Shown: positions 25,508-32,794 of the stretch, piece after piece
Layout of the letters: the number at the start of each line of letters is the position of its first letter
How positions within the stretch are numbered: position 1 is the stretch's first letter
Position numbers and translations under genes: made by a program
Notes under the pieces: generated by a model
What the model was told of the DNA's origin: nothing
What the model saw: only the letters and a program-made list of their open reading frames with translations
Database searches by the model: none
Assembly: GCA_903921365.1 (NCBI GenBank)
Contig: CAIXPS010000320.1
Span: forward strand, 1-45,807
Length of the DNA: 45,807 nt
DNA from: an uncultured bacterium
GTDB lineage: Bacteria > Chloroflexota > Anaerolineae > J036 > Brachytrichaceae
Reading direction: 5' to 3'

Positions 25508-26869
25508 CCTGGAAAGCTGTTCCTGGGACGTGACTATGATCTCGCCCAAGGCAAGGCGCTCGATGCGCCCTTTATGCTCCCCATGCGCGACCTGACGACA
25601 CATGCGGTGTGCCTGGGCATGACCGGCGCCGGTAAGACCGGGCTGGGCATCTGCCTGCTGGAGGAGACGTTGTTGCAGGGCGTCCCGGTCATCATCATCG
25701 ACCCCAAAGGCGACATCACCCATCTGGCGCAGTCGTTCCCCGACCTTGCGCCAGTGCAGTTCAAGCCATTACTGGACGACGACGAGGTCGCGCGTTGGAA
25801 GAACGGGCTGGCCGACTGGGGCATTGGCGAGGATCGCGGCGAGGATCGCGGCGAGGATCGCATACAGAAGATGCGCGACCGTGTGGCGGTTGATGTCTAC
25901 ACCCCCGGCAGCGACGCCGGCATCAGGGTGAACCTGCTGCAGGGGCTGAACCCGCCCGACCCATCCAACGGGTTGACGTGGGAGCACAACGCCGCGGCGC
26001 TGCGCGAACGCATCGCCCAGATCGTCTCTGCGTTGCTTGATCTGGCGGGCATCGCTTCGGACCCGCTCAAAGGGCGCGAGCACATCCTGTTGTCTACGAT
26101 CTTCGAGACGACCTGGCGCGTCGGGAACCCGATCGACATCAACCTGCTCATCCGCATGATCCAGGAACCGCCGGTGTCGCGCATCGGCGTCTTCGATATG
26201 AATGTGTTCTATCCAAAGGCCGAGCGCTTCGATCTGGCGATGGCATTGAATAACCTGCTCGCCGCGCCGTCGTTCGGCGCATGGCAGACCGGTCAGCCGC
26301 TCGATATTCCCAGCTTGCTCAAGCCATTGCGCGACGGCGGCGCCAGCCCGGCCGGCAGGACGCGCGCGAGCATCTTCTCCCTGGCGCATCTGAGCGACGC
26401 TGAACGGCAGTTTTTCATTGCGTTGCTGCTGTCGCAACTTGTGCTGTGGATGCGGGCGCAGACCGGCACATCGGTGTTGCGCTGCCTGGTGTATTTCGAC
26501 GAGGTCTTTGGCTATTGCCCGCCTTTTCCGCGCAACCCGCCCTCCAAGACGCCGCTGCTGACCCTCATCAAACAGGGGCGCACCGCCGGCATTGGCATGA
26601 TGCTGGGGACGCAGAACCCGGCGGATCTCGATTACAAAGGGCTGTCGAACATCGGCACGTGGTTCATCGGGCGGCTGCGCACCGCGCGGGATCGTTCGGG
26701 CGCGCTCGAAGGACTTGAGAGCGCGGGCGTCGCCTTCGACCGCGCGGAATACGAAGACCCGCTCAGCACACTGCCGCCGCGCGTGTTTCTGGCGCAAAGC
26801 ATTAGAGGGACGCCACGCTTCTTCCAGGCGCGTTGGACGATGAGCTTTTTACGGGGCACACGAACATGA
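25472..26869 (+). CDS. HerA/VirB4-like ATP-binding protein, possibly C-terminally short
   Basis: This 465-aa P-loop ATPase has Walker A GMTGAGKTGLG (Lys55), IIIDPKGDITHL soon after, and Walker B LVYFDEVFG (Asp343, Glu344). The sensor-like stretch GMMLGTQNPADLDYK is typical of HerA/VirB4-type translocases that move DNA or protein through hexamer pores. It stops at ARWTMSFLRG, a point where longer relatives, as I recall them, continue with a further domain. The stop overlaps the next gene by ATGA. Two perfect 12-bp triplications encode MIDPMIDPVIDQ at the N-terminus and GEDRGEDRGEDR at 119-130. A GTG two codons upstream is an alternative start; no ribosome-binding site is visible. No nuclease or NurA partner is nearby. 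Confidence 0.82.
   Translation: MIDPMIDPVIDQPGKLFLGRDYDLAQGKALDAPFMLPMRDLTTHAVCLGMTGAGKTGLGICLLEETLLQGVPVIIIDPKGDITHLAQSFPDLAPVQFKPLLDDDEVARWKNGLADWGIGEDRGEDRGEDRIQKMRDRVAVDVYTPGSDAGIRVNLLQGLNPPDPSNGLTWEHNAAALRERIAQIVSALLDLAGIASDPLKGREHILLSTIFETTWRVGNPIDINLLIRMIQEPPVSRIGVFDMNVFYPKAERFDLAMALNNLLAAPSFGAWQTGQPLDIPSLLKPLRDGGASPAGRTRASIFSLAHLSDAERQFFIALLLSQLVLWMRAQTGTSVLRCLVYFDEVFGYCPPFPRNPPSKTPLLTLIKQGRTAGIGMMLGTQNPADLDYKGLSNIGTWFIGRLRTARDRSGALEGLESAGVAFDRAEYEDPLSTLPPRVFLAQSIRGTPRFFQARWTMSFLRGTRT
25826..25861. repeat. 12-bp tandem repeat, three perfect units
   Basis: GGCGAGGATCGC stands three times in frame and encodes three Gly-Glu-Asp-Arg units in a surface loop between the Walker motifs. Copy number can change without a frameshift. 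Confidence 0.9.
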
Positions 26870-27105
26870 TCACGTTTTACTATCGTCCACGGTGCGGCCT
26901 GTGCCGCGAAGTTGAAGTCCCGCTGATGCAATACGCGAAACAGTATCGCGTGCCCGTGAAGCACGTCAACATCGACGAGGACAAAGCCGCCTTCGCGTTG
27001 TACTGGGACAAAATCCCCGTGATCGAGATCGCCGGCGGCCCGACGTTTTTTGAGCCGATCTCGCGTGAGATATTGAGAAGAGCGATCAGAGAGATTGGAG
27101 ATTAG
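26866..27105 (+). CDS. glutaredoxin/thioredoxin-fold protein (DUF836-like)
   Basis: This 79-aa small thiol-redox protein has an N-terminal FYYRPRCGLCREVEVPL with a CxxC active site (Cys10 and Cys13) and the cis-Pro loop KIPVIEI at about 55. This is the pattern of glutaredoxin-like DUF836 proteins. The ATG at 26866 overlaps the stop of the ATPase gene (ATGA), so translation is coupled. The last dozen residues (REILRRAIREIGD) are encoded by the start of a GA-rich repeat, so the natural C-terminus may have been replaced. The physiological partner is unknown. Confidence 0.85.
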   Translation: MITFYYRPRCGLCREVEVPLMQYAKQYRVPVKHVNIDEDKAAFALYWDKIPVIEIAGGPTFFEPISREILRRAIREIGD

Positions 27106-27136
27106 AGTTCGGAGATTGGAGCTTGGAGCTTGGAGA
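27085..27136. repeat. GA-rich heptamer-like repeat
   Basis: Units such as ggagatt and ggagctt repeat from the end of the glutaredoxin-like gene into the gap before the ChbG gene. It is close in sequence to the left arm of the birA palindrome but has no matching right arm here. Confidence 0.7.
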
Positions 27137-27157
27137 ACGCGGCTTATACTGAAACAC

Positions 27158-28063
27158 ATGATGAATCTTCCCTCCAATCCCGTTTTGCGCAGGCTTGGTT
27201 ACAGTGACCATGACCGGCTGGTGATTATCCATACCGATGACATCGGCATGTGTGAAGCAAGTGTGTCGGCGTTTGACGCGTTGTGGGCGGCCGGCACGAT
27301 ATCCTCCGGCAGCGTGATGACGCCGTGTCCGTGGTTTGCGCATGCGGCCGCATGGTGTCGCATCCATCCCGATGTGGACATGGGCGTTCACATCACGTTA
27401 ACCAGCGAGTGGACTGCCTATCGCTGGGGCCCGATATCGTCGCGCGACCCGGCCACCGGCATGCTCGACGACGAAGGCGAGTTTCCGCGCGCCAGCCAGC
27501 CGGTGCAGGAGAAGGGCGATCCCACCGCCGTTGCGCGTGAGATGGCGGCGCAGGTGCAACGCGCTATCGCCGCGGGCATGCGCCCGACGCACATCGACAC
27601 GCATATGGGCACAGTCATGCATCCTCGATTTCTGGGCGACTATCTGCAACTTGGCCAGCGCTTTGGCGTCCCGGTGATGATGCCGCGATTGAGCGAGGAC
27701 GAGATGCGCCACCACGGGCTCAGCGCCGAGGATGCCGCGATACAGGCGCGCACCCTGGCGTCGCTGGAAGCCGCCGGTATACCGCTCGTGGATCAGGTCG
27801 TGGGCATGCCGCTGGACATGAACAGCGACCACTTCGAATATGCGAAGCGCGCGTTCGATCAATTGCCCGCCGGCGTCACGCACTTCCTGCTGCACCCCTC
27901 GACCGACACGCCGGAATTGCGCGCCCTCGCGCCGGACTGGCGTGGGCGCGTCGAGAACCTGCATACCTTCCTGCGCGACGACTTGCGCGACACCATCCGC
28001 TCGATCGGCGTCCATGTGATCGGCTACCGCGCCCTGCAGGAACTGATGCCGCAGAACGCATGA
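27158..28063 (+). CDS. ChbG/HpnK-family (YdjC) carbohydrate deacetylase
   Basis: This 301-aa protein likely removes acetyl groups from N-acetylated sugars. The metal site is marked by IIHTDDIGM (Asp27, Asp28), GVHITLT (His78) and THIDTHMG (His145, His149), in the order typical of YdjC-type enzymes. LLHPS near 250 belongs to the same set. The ATG pair at 27158/27161 starts just before the conserved barrel. A longer frame that runs into the repeat upstream is rejected. TATACT at about 27145 may be a -10 box, and the leader would be very short. A clear terminator follows. The substrate could be chitobiose-like or a glycolipid sugar. Confidence 0.88.
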   Translation: MMNLPSNPVLRRLGYSDHDRLVIIHTDDIGMCEASVSAFDALWAAGTISSGSVMTPCPWFAHAAAWCRIHPDVDMGVHITLTSEWTAYRWGPISSRDPATGMLDDEGEFPRASQPVQEKGDPTAVAREMAAQVQRAIAAGMRPTHIDTHMGTVMHPRFLGDYLQLGQRFGVPVMMPRLSEDEMRHHGLSAEDAAIQARTLASLEAAGIPLVDQVVGMPLDMNSDHFEYAKRAFDQLPAGVTHFLLHPSTDTPELRALAPDWRGRVENLHTFLRDDLRDTIRSIGVHVIGYRALQELMPQNA

Positions 28064-28092
28064 CCGTCCTCCCCATTCATTCCCTCCCCGTT

Positions 28093-28123
28093 CACACCGC
28101 AGTTGCACTGCGGTGTGCGTTTT
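28093..28123 (+). terminator. rho-independent terminator of the deacetylase gene
   Basis: A perfect 10-bp stem (CACACCGCAG and its complement) with a five-base loop, followed by CGTTTTATC, 29 bases after the stop codon. Confidence 0.85.
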
Positions 28124-28199
28124 ATCGACAATGGATGTACAACTACATTAGTCTAACTTGCTGAGCGCCCGGCGTCTCAGCCACTCAGGAGAATATGTA

Positions 28200-29216
28200 A
28201 TGACCACACAACAATCGAAAGTCAGGATCGTGCTGCTGGGCTGCGGCGGGATGATGGGCGCGCACGCGCAACGGCTGCGCAATCACCCCGATGTGGATAT
28301 CGTCGGGCTGTGCGATGTGTCGGAGGAACTGGCGAAGAACTTCGCCGCCAAACATCTCACCGGCACACCGCATCAGCCTCAGATATTCACCGACGCCGCC
28401 GTGATGTACGCGGCGCTCAAGCCCGCTGCGGTGCTGATCAGCACGCCGCATACCCAGCACTATGAACAGGGCAAGCAGGCGCTGGCTGCTGGCTTGCACG
28501 TCTTCATGGAGAAGCCGATGGTCACGAGCCTCGATCACGCCTACGCATTGGCCGAGGACGTGAAGAAGAGCGGGAAGATCTTCGTCGTGGGTTACAACAC
28601 GCCATGCTCAGGCGAGTTCATCTACCTGCGCGAACTGATCCGCAACAAGACACTCGGCAAGCTCGAAATGGTGACCGGCTTTATCTCGCAGGATTGGCTG
28701 CGCGCCACCGCCGGGATGTGGCGGCAGGACCCCGCGCTTTCGGGCGGTGGGCAGGCCTACGACTCCGGCGCGCACCTGTTCAACAGCCTGTGCTGGTCGG
28801 TGGAGTCGGATGTCGACGAGGTCTTTTCGTTCGTTGACAAGCACGGCTCGCGCGTGGACATCAACTCGGTCAGCACGATCAAGTTCGCCAACGGCGTGAT
28901 GGCGAATATCACCATCAGCGGCAACTGCCCCGGCGGCGGCAGCCACATGGCGTTCATCTTCGACGGCGGGCGCGTCGAGATCGACGGCTGGGGCGCTGGC
29001 TGGATCAACGTCTGGAAGGGCAGTGAGAAAGTGAAATATCCCTTGATCACCGCCGAAATGGGCGCGCCGTCGCCGGATCACAACTTCATCGACGCCATCC
29101 TTGGGCGCGCCGAACCGCGCACCAGCGTGACCAACGGCATCATCCAGAGCCAACTCATGGACGCCATCTACGAGTCCGAGCGCACCGGGTTGCCGGCGCG
29201 GCCGCAGCGGCGCTGA
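28200..29216 (+). CDS. Gfo/Idh/MocA-family oxidoreductase
   Basis: This 338-aa protein shows the canonical features lacking in its relative at 14.7 kb: the NAD(P) loop GCGGMMGAH (15-23), the EKP motif in FMEKPMVTS (about 103), and a C-terminal domain with YDSGAHLFNSL containing the catalytic His. AGGAG lies eight bases before the ATG at 28200; a TTG-started longer frame is not needed. It is monocistronic, between two hairpins. A sugar or inositol derivative is the likely substrate, undefined by sequence alone. Confidence 0.92.
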   Translation: MTTQQSKVRIVLLGCGGMMGAHAQRLRNHPDVDIVGLCDVSEELAKNFAAKHLTGTPHQPQIFTDAAVMYAALKPAAVLISTPHTQHYEQGKQALAAGLHVFMEKPMVTSLDHAYALAEDVKKSGKIFVVGYNTPCSGEFIYLRELIRNKTLGKLEMVTGFISQDWLRATAGMWRQDPALSGGGQAYDSGAHLFNSLCWSVESDVDEVFSFVDKHGSRVDINSVSTIKFANGVMANITISGNCPGGGSHMAFIFDGGRVEIDGWGAGWINVWKGSEKVKYPLITAEMGAPSPDHNFIDAILGRAEPRTSVTNGIIQSQLMDAIYESERTGLPARPQRR

Positions 29217-29236
29217 GTCTGGACATTGTGAGACGG

Positions 29237-29270
29237 GGAGACGCTGACATGCATATGTGCCGGCGTCTCC
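29237..29270 (+). terminator. hairpin after the oxidoreductase gene
   Basis: GGAGACGC (29237-29244) pairs perfectly with GCGTCTCC (29263-29270), and the loop holds a second small palindrome. The following T-run is weak (TTCTG), so termination may be partial. It ends ten bases before the tRNA-like remnant. Confidence 0.5.
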
Positions 29271-29279
29271 TTCTGCGCT

Positions 29280-29344
29280 GTTCAAATGGATAGAACACCG
29301 CCGTCCTAAGGCGGGTGGTGCGATTTAAGTCCTGCCAGGGGGAC
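29280..29344 (+). pseudogene. degraded tRNA-Arg(CCT) copy
   Basis: Bases 29287-29317 are identical to 31 bases of the intact tRNA-Arg at 40259-40289, covering most of the D-arm and all of the anticodon arm with anticodon CCT. The T-arm has a one-base deletion and substitutions. The 5' acceptor strand is not recognisable and the 3' strand (agggggac) is altered, so no cloverleaf can close. It is a duplicated or left-behind tRNA fragment, and could be the left end of an integrated element. Confidence 0.8.
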
Positions 29345-29433
29345 TTTCGTTCACATACGTAAAGCGCTGATGAGATCACTTGGATGTACTTGGCGCTTAT
29401 GTGTTTATGCCGCCGCTGATAGGGGTGAAATTG

Positions 29434-30762
29434 ATGCTGGATATGCCTTTCTTCACACAAATCGATCCACGCGCCAAGATCAAGGGTTCGCGAGACCCTC
29501 TGGGAGTACAACCGGTCTGGAGCCGGATGGGGCGCCAGGTTGTGCGTAACCTCACCACTGTGACTACGTCACTACGGGGTTTCACTACGCTCTTACTCGG
29601 TTTGTACGTCGCTGAACGTGTGACGGATGACGCCACTGCGGAGGAGGGCGAGTTTCTGGCGGCGTTCTTGAAGTTCGAGCAGCTTGCTGCTTACAGCCGT
29701 GTTGCGATATCACAACAAACGGGCGGCGCCATTGGCGCCAACGGAGAGGACAGGGAAAACACCATCCGGGGGATTCGGCGTGTGGAGCGCAAATTGATTG
29801 AGGGAAAGGGCAAAGTTCAGATATCCGCCAACTCCGAGGATCAAATCCTTTCCAACCAGAAAACCTACGGGCTGTGGGGGTTGTATAGCGTTGCGGCGCG
29901 GAACAGCGGTTTGCTGGAACAGGGGAGTTCGCGCTTGACTGCAAAGGCACGCGAGTTCATCGAGTTGAATTATCGCTCGCGCCTGCAGAGCGCCGACCAC
30001 AACGCAGACGTTCTCAAGCTGTTCCGGAGTAAGTTCGTCTTTGAACCGAAGAGCAAACATGCAAAACTCGCGCGCAACCTTGCAGAGATGCTCGGCCCCA
30101 CTGTGACCAAACTGGAACAGGAGTTTTACAACAAGCACCTCATCACCTGCCTATCCGACCATCCCAATGAGATTCAGGAACGGCTGTGGAAGCAGATGCG
30201 AAGGACAAGTTCAGAAGATGGATTTTCATGCGACGAATTGCTGCAGATCATTGGCCGATGCCAGGCAGAGGGTGATGATGAACTGGCTCGGCGACTCGAC
30301 CATATCCGGGTGACAGAATCCGTCATCGCGCCGGCCAGCCGGCTGTTTAGCTTCGTCCTTGGTCAGGATGGACAAGCGCTTGACGCGATTGCACTAAACG
30401 TGCAGGACACCTGGGGCGCCCGCCTGTCGCACATCGCCCCCGACAGTTTTATAAGCGCTCTCAGCGGCATCGGCGAAGAGCTTGGCGTTGAGAAATGCAA
30501 CCGGCTCGGGCATTTGGCAAAAGCCCTGGCGGCTGGTGACTATGGCGCTGCAATCGAGCTCTTGCTCGCACAAAATCGTGAGGTCATGCGCGAGCGTGGA
30601 GGCGACGCCTGGGTAAAAATGAAAGGAAGCCGCATCGATGTGCGGCTCCGGGCGGAAGCAGGAAGCCTCCCTCCCGGTGAGGTGCTTCCCACACTGTGGA
30701 TGTATAACTATTTTCTGAACTCACTAAACCAGATTGGGTTTGAGATCGAGCGAGGTGCATGA
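29434..30762 (+). CDS. unknown protein, first gene of the PLD-helicase operon
   Basis: I cannot place this 442-aa protein in a family. It looks mostly helical and soluble. The N-terminal block (PFFTQIDPRAKIKGSRDPLG, then QPVWSRMGRQVVRNLTTV and RGFTTLLLGLYVAER) has the dense invariant-looking residues of a conserved domain. The middle contains a helical stretch with LWGLYSVAARNSGLL and the C-terminus WMYNYFLNSLNQIGFEIE. No catalytic motif is evident, so a recognition or structural role is plausible. The ATG at 29434 is chosen because AGGGGTG stands six bases before it; the frame is open back to 29380. The PLD gene begins one base after its stop. Confidence 0.82.
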   Translation: MLDMPFFTQIDPRAKIKGSRDPLGVQPVWSRMGRQVVRNLTTVTTSLRGFTTLLLGLYVAERVTDDATAEEGEFLAAFLKFEQLAAYSRVAISQQTGGAIGANGEDRENTIRGIRRVERKLIEGKGKVQISANSEDQILSNQKTYGLWGLYSVAARNSGLLEQGSSRLTAKAREFIELNYRSRLQSADHNADVLKLFRSKFVFEPKSKHAKLARNLAEMLGPTVTKLEQEFYNKHLITCLSDHPNEIQERLWKQMRRTSSEDGFSCDELLQIIGRCQAEGDDELARRLDHIRVTESVIAPASRLFSFVLGQDGQALDAIALNVQDTWGARLSHIAPDSFISALSGIGEELGVEKCNRLGHLAKALAAGDYGAAIELLLAQNREVMRERGGDAWVKMKGSRIDVRLRAEAGSLPPGEVLPTLWMYNYFLNSLNQIGFEIERGA

Positions 30763-30763
30763 G

Positions 30764-32794
30764 ATGAGTGCCAACATACCTGAATCCGTGCTCTCGGATG
30801 CCTTGCAGGAGGCCATCAAAGACCGGCGGGTCAAAACGGCCGTATTCCTGACCTTTCAATTTGACCCTGCTTTCTTCGAGGCGGATATCCTGCCGGTGCT
30901 GTTTACACAGTCGTTCAGTCATGTGGCGAAACTGCGCCTGCTGCAGTTAGAGGAGGTACTCCACACGGTCAATCATATTGCCGTGTATTACGACCGCCAG
31001 GGACTCACCAGCGATGCTGAGCCCGCGCAGCTTGATTACCGCCGCATCGGACTTGCGCGCTCGATCGGTATTTTCCACCCGAAGAATATCCTGCTGTTGC
31101 TGGAGAACACGGATAAGGATCAGACTTGGGAAAGCCTGCTCTTTGGGACGCTTTCGGCTAACCTAACGCGTTCTGGCTGGTGGGAGAACGTCGAGACAGC
31201 GCATTTCATGGAAGTCCATGAGGGTGAAGCCTGTTCGTATCGCGATGAATTGCTCCGACTTATATCGCGCATTAAACAGGAGGACCGCATTGAAGAGGAG
31301 CACTTGGCACTCGAAGCGATACGCACCTTTCTCTTGCGCCAAATTATCACACCGAGAAATAACAGAAAAAACGGTCGCTTGCTGCCGCAAGTCTATGTCG
31401 GGCAGAATACTGTCCCGGAATACCTGGTCGATTTCACTTCGCGAGACAGCTTCAACCTGGAAATCATCTCCCCTTACTTCGACGCCACAGCGACGGCTTT
31501 ACTCATCTTGCTGGATACCGTTCAGCCCAAAGCAGTGCGTATCTTCCTGCCAAAGGATACGAGTGGCGCGGCACAATGCACCCCAGAGTTCAACGAAGCG
31601 ATACAACAGCGCGCACGTGTGGAATGGGGGCTGTTGCCGGATGCGATGTTGAGCATGGGGACTGGCAGTGAGACCAACGCCGCCAACAGGTTCGTTCATG
31701 CCAAGGTGTATCGCTTCTGGAACCAGCAACGCGAAATTCTATTCATCGGCTCGGTCAATCTGACCAGCCCGGCGCATTCCGCAGGCAACGCGGGCAACTT
31801 CGAGACAGGTGTGCTCGTGGAGCCTGATTCGAGCGGCCAACGCACCTGGTGGCTGAAATCACTTGAAGAGGACGTGCCTGTCCAGTTCCATCCCGAGAAT
31901 GTGGAAGACGTAGAGCCTGACGCTGCTGTTGGCGATGTGTCATTCCAGTTTGACTGGAAAAGCGGTGTTTTCCAGTATTTCTGGGAACGACGACCACAAA
32001 TTACCCCTGACAGGGCGACCCTTCGCATGCAAGGCGTTTGCGTCGAAGAGAATATCCGCATACGCTTCGACAAGTGGGTTCCTCTCTCTAATGAATGTGC
32101 GGAAAAGGTAAAGCAACAACTTGCTTCCACCTCGTTCGTCGAGGTGAGTGCAGACGGTCAGGAGCAATTCAGAGTATTGGTGCGCGAGGAGCAGATGGCA
32201 TACAAGCCATCGATTCTGCTTACACTGACGCCTGAGGATATCCTGCAGTACTGGTCGTTGCTCTCGCCCGAACAGCGCGAATTACTCTTGATCACTAAAA
32301 TCCTCACTGCTCCTGGTGGCGCGGACGTGATCAGTCAGATGGGCATTCCGTTACCATATACGACACAAACCACTATGTTTGACCGGTTTGCGGGTATTTT
32401 CCATGCGTTCGCGCGGCTGGAAGTCCACCTGAACGACGCACTGAATCGAGGTCTTGAATCAGAGGCGGTCTATCGCCTGTTTGGACATAAATTTGATTCA
32501 TTGCCATCGCTCATCAACAAGGTTATCCAGGATGAGAACGACGACCGGGTGAATCGCTATGTGTCGTTGCTGTGTGCAGGACAGACGGTCGAGCATGTTC
32601 GCAAAGGATATTCCGAGTTTACGCAGCGACACCGCAGCGACTTTGCGGAATTAAAGCGCCAGCTTGAGGCAATAGCGCAGATCAGATCAGGATTTACATT
32701 CGACACACCCGAACAACGCCAGATGTTTTTCGATTGGTTCGAGGAGATGTTCTCTGCCAAACTGGATAGCGCGAAAGCCGAGGTGACAGAATGA
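30764..32794 (+). CDS. phospholipase-D-family protein (two HxK motifs)
   Basis: This 676-aa protein has two PLD half-sites. The first is FHPKN (His105, Lys107) followed by FGTLSANLTRS. The second is FVHAKVY (His312, Lys314) followed by FIGSVNLTSP. Both use the HxK...GS/N form of the PLDc_2 group, without the Asp of the classic HKD motif, which is common in nucleases of this superfamily. A further 350 residues with no recognised domain follow, ending in a charged helical region. In operons like this the PLD protein is usually taken as a nuclease working with the helicase, but phosphodiesterase activity on lipid or cofactor cannot be excluded. It starts one base after the first gene and overlaps the helicase by ATGA. 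Confidence 0.88.
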   Translation: MSANIPESVLSDALQEAIKDRRVKTAVFLTFQFDPAFFEADILPVLFTQSFSHVAKLRLLQLEEVLHTVNHIAVYYDRQGLTSDAEPAQLDYRRIGLARSIGIFHPKNILLLLENTDKDQTWESLLFGTLSANLTRSGWWENVETAHFMEVHEGEACSYRDELLRLISRIKQEDRIEEEHLALEAIRTFLLRQIITPRNNRKNGRLLPQVYVGQNTVPEYLVDFTSRDSFNLEIISPYFDATATALLILLDTVQPKAVRIFLPKDTSGAAQCTPEFNEAIQQRARVEWGLLPDAMLSMGTGSETNAANRFVHAKVYRFWNQQREILFIGSVNLTSPAHSAGNAGNFETGVLVEPDSSGQRTWWLKSLEEDVPVQFHPENVEDVEPDAAVGDVSFQFDWKSGVFQYFWERRPQITPDRATLRMQGVCVEENIRIRFDKWVPLSNECAEKVKQQLASTSFVEVSADGQEQFRVLVREEQMAYKPSILLTLTPEDILQYWSLLSPEQRELLLITKILTAPGGADVISQMGIPLPYTTQTTMFDRFAGIFHAFARLEVHLNDALNRGLESEAVYRLFGHKFDSLPSLINKVIQDENDDRVNRYVSLLCAGQTVEHVRKGYSEFTQRHRSDFAELKRQLEAIAQIRSGFTFDTPEQRQMFFDWFEEMFSAKLDSAKAEVTE

